In this document: positions 48,848-58,088 of the stretch, one piece after another | Layout of the letters: every line of letters begins with the position of its first letter | Numbering within the stretch: position 1 is the first letter of the stretch | Source of the DNA: JACCZR01 sp963830065 | GTDB lineage: Bacteria > Actinomycetota > Thermoleophilia > Solirubrobacterales > Thermoleophilaceae | Length of the DNA: 64,000 nt | Assembly (NCBI GenBank): GCA_963830065.1 | Contig: CAWHLA010000012.1 | Coordinates: forward strand, 1-64,000 | Direction: 5' to 3' | Position numbers and translations under genes: made by a program | The notes under the pieces: generated by a model | What the model was told of the DNA's origin: nothing | Seen by the model: the letters and a program-made list of their open reading frames with translations, nothing else | Database searches by the model: none

Positions 48848-49839
48848 ACGACCCCTCGCCCCGCCGCGACCGCAACCTCGCTCTCGAGCTGGTGCGGACC
48901 ACCGAGTATGCCGCGCTGGCCGCCTCGCGCTGGGTCGGCCGGGGGGAGAAGGAGACCGCCGACGGCGCCGCCGTGGACGCGATGCGGCTCATGCTCGACA
49001 CCGTCGCCATGAACGGCACGGTGATCATCGGCGAGGGCGAGAAGGACGAGGCGCCGATGCTCTACAACGGCGAGAACGTGGGTGACGGCTCCCGGCCGGC
49101 GGTCGACGTCGCGGTCGACCCGCTCGAAGGCACCGAGCTGTGCGCCAACGGGCAGCCCAACGCGCTGGCCACCATCGCTGTGTCCGAGCAGGGCACGATG
49201 TTCGACCCCGGGCCCTGCGTCTACATGGAGAAGATGGCCACCTCGCGCGACCTGGCCCACCTGCTCGACCTCGACCGGCCGCTGTCGGAGACCCTGAAGG
49301 CGATGGCCTCCGAGAAGGGGGTCGACGTCGGCGACATCGTGGTGATCATGCTCGACCGCCCACGTCACGAGGACCAGATCCGCGAGATCCGTGAACTCGG
49401 CGCCCGCATTCGGCTGATCCCCCACGGCGACGTCTCGGCCGCGCTGGCCGCGGTCACCGAAGGGTCGACGGTCGACGTGCTCTACGGCATCGGCGGCACC
49501 CCCGAAGGCGTGCTGGCCGCGGCCGCGATCCAGTGCACAGGGGGGCAGATCCTGGGCAAGCTGTGGCCCCGCAACGACGAGGAGCGCCAGGCCGCCCTGG
49601 ACGCCGGCTACGACCTCGACGAGATACTCGACCGCGACCGCCTGGTCTCAGGCGACGACGTCTTCTTCTCGGCCACCGGCGTCACCGACGGCGAACTGCT
49701 CCAAGGGGTGCACTTCGCCGGCGGGGCCGCCTACACGGAGTCGGTGGTCATGCGCTCACGCTCCGGCACGGTGCGCAACGTCAGCGCTAAGCACGATCGG
49801 GCGAAGCTGCGCTCTCTGATCGGAGAGCGGTTTGGCTAG
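48844..49839 (+). CDS. glpX: Fructose-1,6-bisphosphatase class II
   Basis: A 331-residue GlpX: GTVIIGEGEKDEAPMLYNGE, VDVAVDPLEGTELCANGQPN (metal-binding DPxEGT), LYGIGGTPEGVLAAAAIQC and DDVFFSATGVTDGELLQGV. It is the gluconeogenic phosphatase of actinobacteria. TTG 48844 overlaps the membrane protein stop. Its 3' end overlaps the convergent gene by 53 bases. Confidence 0.95.
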   Translation: MNDPSPRRDRNLALELVRTTEYAALAASRWVGRGEKETADGAAVDAMRLMLDTVAMNGTVIIGEGEKDEAPMLYNGENVGDGSRPAVDVAVDPLEGTELCANGQPNALATIAVSEQGTMFDPGPCVYMEKMATSRDLAHLLDLDRPLSETLKAMASEKGVDVGDIVVIMLDRPRHEDQIREIRELGARIRLIPHGDVSAALAAVTEGSTVDVLYGIGGTPEGVLAAAAIQCTGGQILGKLWPRNDEERQAALDAGYDLDEILDRDRLVSGDDVFFSATGVTDGELLQGVHFAGGAAYTESVVMRSRSGTVRNVSAKHDRAKLRSLIGERFG

Positions 49840-50497
49840 CGGCCGGCTCGGGCTGCTTTAGCGCGCCCACCTTCGACTCCTCGAGGTCCATCCGCGCCAG
49901 CGAGCGCAGGAAGGCGTGCGTGACGATGATGTGGATCCGGAACTGGGTCATGCGGTAGATCGCGCGGCCGATGCGGGCGAACTTCCCGCGGCCGGCGATG
50001 GTGGGGTAGAAGTTCGCCACCTCCGAGCTGACCTCGCCCACGGCGGTGTCACCGGACTCCTTCTCGGGGAAGCGGCGGACGGTGATGCGCAGGAAGCCCT
50101 TGCCCCGCCCGCGGTGCTGCACCAGCAGGCCCTGCTCGATCGGCCAGGTGACGGTGCCGCAGTCCGGCTCGATCTCGTACTCGGGCTTGTGGAAGCGCAG
50201 GAGCACGAACGGGCGGGTGAACACGGCGATCTCGCGGGCGTCCTCGGTGTAGAGGACGCGAAGCACGCCGAGTGAGACGCGCGAGAGAAAGCGCCAGTAG
50301 GTGCGGGCCAGTCGCTCGAGGTACTCCGGCGACCAGATCCGGTCGAGCTCTTCGCGCGGGAGCGTGACTTCGGCCACCTGCTTGGTGGTCACGCTGCCGT
50401 CCTCGGAGTCCTCGGACTCCGGCACCTTCACGATCTTCACGCGCGCGAGGGCGTAGCGTCGGCCCGCCAGCAGCCTCCGGGGGTCGCGTGGCCTCAC
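49787..50497 (-). CDS. Conserved hypothetical protein coupled to moeA
   Basis: A 236-residue soluble protein with several beta-rich blocks: LARTYWRFLSRVSLGVLRVL, RPFVLLRFHKPEYEIEPDCG, TVTWPIEQGLLVQHRGRGKG, EVANFYPTIAGRGKFARIG. No catalytic motif is visible. The GTG start at 50497 overlaps the moeA stop (GTGA); the later GTG 50440 is an alternative. I have seen similar sequences only as unnamed actinobacterial proteins. Confidence 0.72.
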   Translation of the reverse strand: MRPRDPRRLLAGRRYALARVKIVKVPESEDSEDGSVTTKQVAEVTLPREELDRIWSPEYLERLARTYWRFLSRVSLGVLRVLYTEDAREIAVFTRPFVLLRFHKPEYEIEPDCGTVTWPIEQGLLVQHRGRGKGFLRITVRRFPEKESGDTAVGEVSSEVANFYPTIAGRGKFARIGRAIYRMTQFRIHIIVTHAFLRSLARMDLEESKVGALKQPEPAASQTALRSESAASPDRA

Positions 50498-51696
50498 CCC
50501 CGCGAGGCTACGAGAAGCTCGACGACGACGTCGGTCCCGGGGGCCAGCTCGTCCGCGGCCGAGGGCACGAGCGCCAGGCCGTCGGCGCCCAGCATCGAGG
50601 ACAGGCGGTGCGAGCCCTGGTCGCCGGTGGGCTCGGCCACCAGGCCGTGCTCGTCGGTGCGCAGGCGGCAGCGGACGGCCTCCGTGCGCGCCGGGTTGGC
50701 CTTCCAAGGCTCCGCCAGCCGGGCCGAGACGCGCAGGGCGTCGGGGTCGGCGCCCTGGAGGATCCGCAGGGCGGGGCGCACGAAGAGCTGGAAGCACACC
50801 ATGGCCGACACCGGGTTGCCGGGCAGGCCGAACACCAGCGTGCGATCGCGCGTCCCGAACCAGGTCGGCTTGCCGGGCTTCAGCGACACGCGCCAGAAGT
50901 GCTGTTCGACCCCGAGCGCCGCCAGTGCGGGCTTGACGTGGTCGTGCGGGCCAACCGACACACCGCCCGAGATCAGCACCACGTCGGCGCTCTCCAGCCC
51001 GGCGCCGATGGCGCCCTCGGTGGCCTCGCGGTCGTCGGGCACCCGGGTGCGCAGGTTCACCTCCGCCCCCGCCTGGGCGGCCTGAGCGGCGAGCGCCGAC
51101 GCGTTGGAGCTGTAGATGCGGCCCGGCTCCAGCGGCTCGCCGGGCTCGGCCAGCTCGTCGCCGGTCACCACCAGCGCCACCCGCGGGCGCACCGCGCACT
51201 GCGCGCGGTCGCGGCCCAGCGAGGCGAGCACGCCGAGCTCGGCGGGCCCCAGCTGGGTGCCGGCGCTCAGCGCGGGCTGGCCGCGCTCGATGTCCTCGCC
51301 CGCCCGGCGCAGGTTGGCCCCCGGCTCGGAGGCGGCCACGCGCACCCGGCCGTCGCCGGCCGGCTCGGTGCGCTCGACGGGCACCACGGCGTCGGCGCCG
51401 TCGGGGATCGGCGCGCCCGTGGAGATCGCCACGGCCACGCCCGGACGGGCCGATTCGGCCGACGGGTGGCCGGCGCGCGACTCGCCGCGCACCTCCACCT
51501 CGGCCTCGGCCCCGGCCACCACCGCGTAGCCGTCCATCGCCGAGCTGTCGAAGGGGGGCACGTCGAAGGGCGCCGCGATGTCCTCGGCCAGCACCCGGCC
51601 CAGGCCGGCGGACAAGGCCACTTCCTCGCGCGGGCCCTGCTCCGCAGCGGACAACACGGCGGCTCGGGCTTCGCCCAGGGAGATGAGATCGGCCAC
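50494..51696 (-). CDS. moeA: Molybdopterin molybdenumtransferase
   Basis: A 400-residue MoeA: PFDVPPFDSSAMDGYAVVAG (active-site start), AISTGAPIPDGADAVVPVE, VALVVTGDELAEPGEPL, VLISGGVSVGPHDHVK and VFGLPGNPVSAMVCFQLF. It inserts molybdate into adenylated molybdopterin. GTG 51696 starts where homology begins. No other molybdenum cofactor gene is adjacent. Confidence 0.94.
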   Translation of the reverse strand: MADLISLGEARAAVLSAAEQGPREEVALSAGLGRVLAEDIAAPFDVPPFDSSAMDGYAVVAGAEAEVEVRGESRAGHPSAESARPGVAVAISTGAPIPDGADAVVPVERTEPAGDGRVRVAASEPGANLRRAGEDIERGQPALSAGTQLGPAELGVLASLGRDRAQCAVRPRVALVVTGDELAEPGEPLEPGRIYSSNASALAAQAAQAGAEVNLRTRVPDDREATEGAIGAGLESADVVLISGGVSVGPHDHVKPALAALGVEQHFWRVSLKPGKPTWFGTRDRTLVFGLPGNPVSAMVCFQLFVRPALRILQGADPDALRVSARLAEPWKANPARTEAVRCRLRTDEHGLVAEPTGDQGSHRLSSMLGADGLALVPSAADELAPGTDVVVELLVASRG

Positions 51697-51812
51697 GGCC
51701 CCATGATCACAGCCCCGCACGTCCGACGAACTGCGCAAGATCTGCACCAGCGGGTCGTCATAACCCGTGCGCCACAGGCAGGCGCGGGCCCGAAACGAGA
51801 AGAGACCGACGA

Positions 51813-52330
51813 GTGACACCCCCCGAGGGTCATCTGACACGCCTCGAGCATGCTCGGGAGTAGTTAGCCAAATCCTGGCTCGCTCGCCTGATCGAGAACT
51901 CGAGCCTCGAGGAGATCGAGAGCCTGCCCACCGACCAGATCGCGCGCGAGCTGCCCGAGCTGATCCTGGACCTGGTGAGGTCCGCGTCCGATACCGGCAG
52001 CGACCCGCTCGCGTCCTCGCCCGACAAGCTGGCGGGGGCCAGGCGGTTCGCGGACCTGGCCGGGGGCGGCGAGCCCTCACCGGCCCGCATCGCCCCTCAC
52101 CAGAGCGCCGAGAGCGCCGGCATCCTGGCCGAGCGCCTGGCCACTGCGATCGAGCGCGAGGCCGCGCCCCCTGAAGGGCCGACCGTCGGCGTCTCCATCG
52201 GCGTGGTGGCCTGCCCGAGCACGGCAGCGAAGCCGAGCCGCTGTTGGAGCTCGCCGACCAGGCGATGTACAGGGCGAAGGCCTCCGGCGACAGTGTCGCC
52301 CTGGCCGAGCTGAACGGGAAGCCGGGTTAG
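51813..52330 (+). pseudogene. Diguanylate cyclase remnant: nonsense codon, internal deletion and frameshift
   Basis: From GTG 51813: MTPPEGHLTRLEHARE, then TAG at 51861 where CAG is expected, then LARLIENSSLEEIESLPTDQ and an N-terminal helical domain. At about 52080 the sequence jumps from GGEPSPARIAP to HQSAESAGILAERLATAIE, the end of a GGDEF domain; the GGDEF motif itself is lost. Near 52214 a missing G shifts the frame, and the domain finishes as ADQAMYRAKASGDSVAL. Three independent lesions mark a true pseudogene. Confidence 0.78.
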
Positions 52331-52932
52331 TCGATCAGCCCGTGGCGGAGGCCGATGGCCACCGCCTCGGTGCGCGTCGAGGCCTCGAGCTTGGCCAGGA
52401 TGCGCTTCGTGTGGGTTCGCACCGTCTCGGTCGAGAGGCCGAGCTGGCGGGCCACCGCCTCGGTCTGCATCCCGTCGGCCAGCATCTGGAGGATCTCGCG
52501 CTGGCGCACGCTCAGCGTGCGTTCGGAGTCGTCGAGCATGAGCGACGAAGACAGCCCCGGGTCGACGTAGAACTCGCCCGCCGACGCCGCCTCGATCGCC
52601 CGCACCAGGTCCTCGGCGGGCGAGTCCTTGCGCACGTAGCCCTTCACGCCGGCGTCCAGCGCCTGGCTCAGCAGCCGCGCGCCGCCGTCGGAGGTGAAGA
52701 CCACGATGGGCGCCTCCGAGCGCTCGCGCAGCTCGCTGACCGTCTGCGCGACGTCCACGCCAGGCCGCCACGGGTCGAGCACGATCACGTCCGGAGGGTC
52801 TCCCGGGGCGGCCTCGAGCGCGGCGTCGACGGTCTCGGCATCGCTCACGGTCGCCGCGTTCATCCGGCCCTCGAGCAGCGCCCGGACGCCCGCCCGGACC
52901 ACCGGGTGCTCGTCGACGACAACGATCCGCAT
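52327..52932 (-). CDS. NarL/FixJ-family response regulator
   Basis: A 201-residue regulator. Receiver: MRIVVVDEHPVVRAGVRALL, phosphoacceptor Asp in PDVIVLDPWRPGVD, Thr in VVFTSDGG, Lys in GYVRKDS. C-terminal LuxR HTH: LSVRQREILQMLADGMQTEA, LSTETVRTHTKRILAKL. ATG 52932 has TATGCT 10 nt upstream. No histidine kinase gene is near. Confidence 0.92.
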   Translation of the reverse strand: MRIVVVDEHPVVRAGVRALLEGRMNAATVSDAETVDAALEAAPGDPPDVIVLDPWRPGVDVAQTVSELRERSEAPIVVFTSDGGARLLSQALDAGVKGYVRKDSPAEDLVRAIEAASAGEFYVDPGLSSSLMLDDSERTLSVRQREILQMLADGMQTEAVARQLGLSTETVRTHTKRILAKLEASTRTEAVAIGLRHGLID

Positions 52933-52953
52933 TCCGTCGGGCAGCATACCCCT

Positions 52954-53811
52954 TCAGGTCTGCTGCGTTCCCCCCGAAGGGTGAGCCCGGTAGGCGTTGA
53001 GCACGGCGCCCAAGAGGATCACCATCGCCAGCACGTAGAACCACACCAGGACGATCAGCACGAACACGAACGTGGTCCCGAACTCTTCGATGGTGGAGAT
53101 GTTCGACAGGTAGGCCGGGTAGGCGTAGTCGACCACGCCGATGGCCAGGGTCGCGCCCAGCGCGCCGGGCCACACCGCCCGCCAGGCCATGCGCTCGTTG
53201 GGCACCGTCCAGTACACGATGCACAGGATCCCGAACAGCATGACCAGCCCGGCGATCAGCGTGCCCACGTAGAGCAGCCCGTCCACCTTCGACAGCCCCA
53301 GGGGCAGGTCCTCGGCGCTGGACACCAGCAGGCTCTGGACCGCGGGCACCAGGACGGTGGCGGCCATGAACAGCAGCACCACCACCAGCATCACGAGCGC
53401 GAAGCGCTTCTGCTCCAGCCAGGAGCGGCAGCGCAGGTGGTAGATGCGGCAGAAGGCGGTGTCCAGCGCGCCCCAGAAGGCCGCCCCGACGTACACGCTG
53501 GAGATCAGCGCGAAGACGCCGAAGCTGGTGGAGCTCTCGCGCACGCGGTCGAGCGCGTCGGTCAGCGTCTTGTCCGTAGCGGTGGGGAACAGCTGGCGCA
53601 GGTCGGCGAGCACGCTCTGTTCGAGGCTGGGCTCGCGCAGCACGCGCCCGGCGATGAACAGGGCGAGCAGGGCCAGCGGGAAGATCGACAGCAGCATCTG
53701 GTAGGCGACCATTCCCGACAGCCCCGTGAGCCCGTCGTCGTTGATCTTGCGGGCGAGGTCGATCAGGACCTGCCGCTTGCGCGGGGCGGGCTTGCTGTCG
53801 ATGGCGGTCAG
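52954..53811 (-). CDS. YihY/RbnA-family membrane protein, probable CTG start
   Basis: About 285 residues with six hydrophobic helices: GMVAYQMLLSIFPLALLALF, FGVFALISSVYVGAAFWGAL, RFALVMLVVVLLFMAATVLV and further. The family's conserved N-terminal helix and the LTGLSGMVAYQMLLSIFPL block need a start upstream of the first ATG (53712). The only suitable position is CTG 53811, overlapping the upstream stop as CTGA, giving TAIDSKPAPRKRQVLIDLAR. Function unknown; formerly called ribonuclease BN. Confidence 0.78.
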   Translation of the reverse strand: MTAIDSKPAPRKRQVLIDLARKINDDGLTGLSGMVAYQMLLSIFPLALLALFIAGRVLREPSLEQSVLADLRQLFPTATDKTLTDALDRVRESSTSFGVFALISSVYVGAAFWGALDTAFCRIYHLRCRSWLEQKRFALVMLVVVLLFMAATVLVPAVQSLLVSSAEDLPLGLSKVDGLLYVGTLIAGLVMLFGILCIVYWTVPNERMAWRAVWPGALGATLAIGVVDYAYPAYLSNISTIEEFGTTFVFVLIVLVWFYVLAMVILLGAVLNAYRAHPSGGTQQT

Positions 53812-54131
53812 GGCTTGGGTAGCCGGCGCAGGATCCCGCGCGTCACGCTCGAGGCGGTGCCCAGCACGGCCCCTGCGGCGCCGGACGCCAGCCGCAGGGC
53901 TTCCTCGGTGCCGGACGCCGGCTCGGGCGAACGCGGGGCGGAGCGCGGCTTGGGCGGAGGCTTGGTGGCGGTCCGGGCCGGCTTCGGCTTGGTCACGCGC
54001 TTGGCTGCGGGCCGGGGCGCGCCATCGGCGGCGGCGGGCTTGGGGGGGCCGGAGCTCGCGCGCTTGCCGCTGCGGACGCCCGGTCGCGAGCGCGGCAGCC
54101 CGCCGAGCAGGTCCCCTTCCTCATCGGCCAC
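53808..54131 (-). CDS. Small basic, Pro/Ala-rich protein
   Basis: A 107-residue protein. The central part is Lys/Pro/Ala-rich (AAKRVTKPKPARTATKPPPK), like histone H1-type tails, and the C-terminus forms one amphipathic helix (RLASGAAGAVLGTASSVTRG). GTG 54131 has TACCAT 6 nt upstream. It is overlapped by the YihY gene, so the two are co-translated. No family recognised. Confidence 0.62.
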   Translation of the reverse strand: MADEEGDLLGGLPRSRPGVRSGKRASSGPPKPAAADGAPRPAAKRVTKPKPARTATKPPPKPRSAPRSPEPASGTEEALRLASGAAGAVLGTASSVTRGILRRLPKP

Positions 54132-54182
54132 GGCAGCATGGTACGCCCGGTGGGCGGGTAAGGTCGGTCTAGCTGGGAGTAG

Positions 54183-54210
54183 TTGACACCCCGCAGACCC
54201 TGAATATGCT
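54183..54210 (+). promoter_or_regulatory. Housekeeping promoter of the primary sigma factor gene
   Basis: TTGACA (54183-54188), 16-base spacer, TATGCT (54205-54210), matching the consensus recognised by the primary sigma factor itself. The leader of about 50 bases to ATG 54268 contains CCCCGCGG...CCGGGGC, a possible hairpin, and GAGAGGG as ribosome site. Confidence 0.75.
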
Positions 54211-54267
54211 TTTGACCGCTTGTTTTAATGCCCCGCGGCTCGCGCCCCGGGGCTATGAGAGAGGGCC

Positions 54268-55365
<1,098 letters not shown>

Positions 55366-55424
55366 CTAGCACCGCCGCAAGGAACGGGTTCAAGGACTGG
55401 GCCGCCCGCGCCGATGCAATAGGC

Positions 55425-56093
55425 ATGTTCGACCTCGCCGAGGCGCTTCGCTACCTGGTCGAGTCCGAGGGCTCCGACCTCCACCTCAAGGTCCCGAGCC
55501 CGCCGATGATCAGACAGCACGGCGAGCTGGTGCCCATCCCCGGGGCCGAGCGGCTCACGGCCGAGGTGATGCAGCAGACGCTGGACTCGATGCTGGTCAA
55601 CGAGCCGCGCAAGACCGAGGAGTTCCACTCCGAGCACGAGGTCGATCTCTCCTACGCCCTGCCGGGCGTGGCCCGCTTCCGCGTCAACGCCTTCAAGCAG
55701 CGCCAGGCCATCTCGATGGTCTTCCGCGCGATCCCGTTCGTGATCAAGACCAGCGAGGAGCTGATGCTCCCCGAGGTCGTCGACACGCTCGCCGACGAGG
55801 AGCGCGGCGTGATCCTGCTCACCGGCACCACCGGCTCGGGCAAGTCGACGACGCTCGCGGCGATGATCAACCGGATCAACTCGACCCAGGCGAAGCACAT
55901 CGTCACGATCGAGGACCCATCGATATGCTCCTTCGACCAGGCGCTGCTGGGTCACGTCCAGAGCGGGCGCGTGGACATGGACACCGCCATGCGCTACGCC
56001 ACCCACCCGCACGACTTCAAGCTCCTGGTGTCCTCCGATGGCCAGCGGTCGACGTCCATCGACCAGGTGATGGCCACGGCCGACGCCGGCTAG
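55425..56093 (+). CDS. pilT: PilT-like ATPase with large internal deletion
   Basis: The first ~165 residues are normal PilT: MFDLAEALRYLVESEGSDLH, RFRVNAFKQRQAISMVFRAI, LLTGTTGSGKSTTLAAMINR (Walker A), HIVTIEDP (Asp box). Directly after IEDP the chain continues SICSFDQALLGHVQSGRVDM and ends HPHDFKLLVSS, which is the end of PilT. About 170 residues with Walker B and the His box are missing, in frame. As written it could not hydrolyse ATP. Either a deletion in the strain or an assembly collapse at about 55918-55928. Confidence 0.78.
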   Translation: MFDLAEALRYLVESEGSDLHLKVPSPPMIRQHGELVPIPGAERLTAEVMQQTLDSMLVNEPRKTEEFHSEHEVDLSYALPGVARFRVNAFKQRQAISMVFRAIPFVIKTSEELMLPEVVDTLADEERGVILLTGTTGSGKSTTLAAMINRINSTQAKHIVTIEDPSICSFDQALLGHVQSGRVDMDTAMRYATHPHDFKLLVSSDGQRSTSIDQVMATADAG

Positions 56094-56797
56094 CGGAGCT
56101 CGACCCTCACGCTGCGGCGGTCCGCCGCGCCCTGATTGCCCGAGTTGGGCGGCCCCGCCTCGACGTCGAGCTCGTAGTCGCCCGCCGGCAGCGGTCCGCG
56201 CTCCTCGGGCGGGTTGACGATCCGGCCGGTGACGCGGGCAGTGTGCGTCCCGGCGTCGAAGTCGAGCGGCTGAGCGCCCGGCTCGATCGGGTGCCCGACT
56301 GCGCCCGACGCGTACTGGCGCCCGCCTATGTCCTCGAAGCGGGCCGGGCCCAGGTGGAAGTCGACCTCGGCGTCGCGGTCCACCGTGAACGTGACCGCCA
56401 GGCCCGCGCGGCAGGGCGCCTCGCAGTCCCCGGCGCGCACGTTCGACAGCTTGGGCTCGGCCTTGTCGGAGACCCTCACGGCCTGGATCGCGACCGTCGC
56501 GATCAGAGCCGGCGCCGAGAGCGCCAGGGCGATGGACGGAGCGCGCACCGACGGCTTGACCAAGCCCCACACCACACACGCCAGGCAAGCGAGCGCGGAG
56601 CCGAAGAACAGCAGTCCCTGAAGCCGCGTCCACCACTCGCCGCGCTCGCGGTCGCAGCCCACGGTGTTGAAGGCGGCTTCCTCGGCGTCCTCGCAGCCGA
56701 GGCTGCCGGCGAGCCAGAGGAACCCGGCCAGCAGGAACATCCCGATCGCCACCAGCGCCATGACGCCCACCAGCAGGCGCTTGGTGGTGTCGCTCAC
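56090..56797 (-). CDS. Membrane protein with extracytoplasmic C-terminal domain
   Basis: A 235-residue protein from GTG 56797. Helices LLVGVMALVAIGMFLLAGFL, LLFFGSALACLACVVWGLV and SIALALSAPALIATVAIQAV, with a Cys-pair loop (GCEDAEEAAFNTVGC). The last 120 residues are a beta-type domain with CEAPC and phrases such as PLPAGDYELDVEAGPP, as in carbohydrate- or ligand-binding sandwich folds. Function not recognised. Confidence 0.7.
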   Translation of the reverse strand: MSDTTKRLLVGVMALVAIGMFLLAGFLWLAGSLGCEDAEEAAFNTVGCDRERGEWWTRLQGLLFFGSALACLACVVWGLVKPSVRAPSIALALSAPALIATVAIQAVRVSDKAEPKLSNVRAGDCEAPCRAGLAVTFTVDRDAEVDFHLGPARFEDIGGRQYASGAVGHPIEPGAQPLDFDAGTHTARVTGRIVNPPEERGPLPAGDYELDVEAGPPNSGNQGAADRRSVRVELR

Positions 56798-56896
56798 AGC
56801 GGGGCCGCCAGCGCGGGGTGTATAGGTTGCACCATGGCCGGTTCTGCCACAGAGTGGAGCCGCTAACCGAACCAGACCACTCTTAGAGGAGGACAG

Positions 56897-57613
56897 GTGC
56901 AAAGCACCCTAGGCGAGTACCAGGAGACGCAGAGCCAGGAGGCCTTCGCTCTCCAGAACTCCAAGCTTCTGAAGGTCAGCCTCAACCAGATCACCATCCA
57001 GGCCAAGCTTGGCTCGATGGTCGCCTACCAGGGCGATGTCAGCTTCGAGCACGCGGGCTCCGGTGGCATGGGCCGCTTCATCAAGAAGGCCGTGAGCGGC
57101 GAGGGCACGAGCCTCATGAAGGCGAGCGGCACCGGCGAGATGTTCCTGGCCGACACGGCGCAGGACATCCACCTGATCAAGCTCGAGAACGACGCCATCA
57201 CCTGTAACGGGGCCAACGTGCTCGCGTTCGACGCCGGGATCGACTGGGACATCACCAAGGTCAGCGGCGGCATGGCCGGCGCGATGGCGGGCGGCCTGTT
57301 CAACATGTCCCTCCAAGGGACCGGCTGGGTGGCCGTTCTCTCCGACGGCCCACCCGTGCTGCTGAACACCGGCGCCGCGCCGACGTTCGCCGACCCGCAG
57401 GCGGCCATCACGTGGTCGAGCGGCGTGTCCACCAGCATCAAGTCCGACTTCAAGGCCAAGGACCTGATCGGCAAGGGCTCGGGCGAGCAGATGCAGATGG
57501 CGTTCCAGGGCCAGGGCTGGGTCCTGGTACAGCCCAGCGAGGGCCGGATCACCGCCATGCCGGCAAGCGGCGGTGGCGGAGGCGGCGGGCTGCTGGGCCA
57601 GCTCGGCGGCTAG
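56897..57613 (+). CDS. AIM24-family protein
   Basis: A 238-residue protein: KLLKVSLNQITIQAKLGSMV, YQGDVSFEHAGSGGMGRFIK and GEMFLADTAQDIHLIKLEND match the AIM24/TIGR00266 beta-helix family. The role is unclear in bacteria. A Gly-rich tail (GGGGGGG) ends it. GTG 56897 follows AGAGGAGGACAG, a strong ribosome site. A perfect 14-bp terminator stem follows. Confidence 0.9.
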   Translation: MQSTLGEYQETQSQEAFALQNSKLLKVSLNQITIQAKLGSMVAYQGDVSFEHAGSGGMGRFIKKAVSGEGTSLMKASGTGEMFLADTAQDIHLIKLENDAITCNGANVLAFDAGIDWDITKVSGGMAGAMAGGLFNMSLQGTGWVAVLSDGPPVLLNTGAAPTFADPQAAITWSSGVSTSIKSDFKAKDLIGKGSGEQMQMAFQGQGWVLVQPSEGRITAMPASGGGGGGGLLGQLGG

Positions 57614-57621
57614 CGGTTTGC

Positions 57622-57655
57622 GGGCACGCCCGGGCTTTGGCGCCCGGGCGTGCCC
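57622..57655 (+). terminator. Strong hairpin terminator after the AIM24 gene
   Basis: GGGCACGCCCGGGC, loop TTTGGC, GCCCGGGCGTGCCC: a perfect 14-bp stem. There is no T tract after it, as is common in high-GC actinobacteria. It begins 9 bases after the stop codon. Confidence 0.82.
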
Positions 57656-57656
57656 A

Positions 57657-57671
57657 CTTCAATCTTTGAAG
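57657..57671. promoter_or_regulatory. Inverted repeat CTTCAA-N3-TTGAAG, likely HxlR operator
   Basis: CTTCAA, TCT, TTGAAG lies 24 bases before the start of the second HxlR regulator and just after the terminator. TAGAAT at 57679-57684 is a plausible -10. Autorepression by the HxlR protein is the simplest reading. Confidence 0.6.
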
Positions 57672-57694
57672 CATTAGCTAGAATCAAGGTCGTC

Positions 57695-58051
57695 ATGGCC
57701 GACCGCACCACAGACGAGGTCTGTCCGGTCTGCGCCACCGCCGACGTGATTTGCGGCAAGTGGACGATCCTCGTGATCCGCGACCTGGCCGACGGTCACA
57801 CCCGCTTCGGCGAGCTGCAGCGCTCGCTGGAGGGCATCAGCCCGCGGACCCTCTCCCTGCGCCTGCGGGTGCTGGAGGAGCAGGGGATCGTGGAGCGCCA
57901 CACCTACCCCGAGGTGCCCCCGCGGGTCGAGTACTCGCTCACGGAGAAGGGTGAAGCCCTGCTGCCGCTGATCGAGGACATGCGCTCCTACGGGCGCGAC
58001 TGGCTGAGCGCCGCGTGCGCGCCTGCTGCAGCGCCCGCCGTAGTCGCCTAG
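57695..58051 (+). CDS. HxlR-family transcriptional regulator with N-terminal Cys
   Basis: A 118-residue regulator: VCPVCATADVICGKWTILVI, DLADGHTRFGELQRSLEGIS, PRTLSLRLRVLEEQGIVERH. Three Cys at the N-terminus (CPVC and ICGKW) include the position used for redox or electrophile sensing in HxlR/YodB proteins, in contrast with the HxlR at 19532, which lacks it. ATG 57695 is chosen over an upstream in-frame start at 57650 because homology begins there. Confidence 0.88.
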   Translation: MADRTTDEVCPVCATADVICGKWTILVIRDLADGHTRFGELQRSLEGISPRTLSLRLRVLEEQGIVERHTYPEVPPRVEYSLTEKGEALLPLIEDMRSYGRDWLSAACAPAAAPAVVA

Positions 58052-58088
58052 CGGCAGGACACGGGCAGCGGGCGGCGAACCCGCCCGC

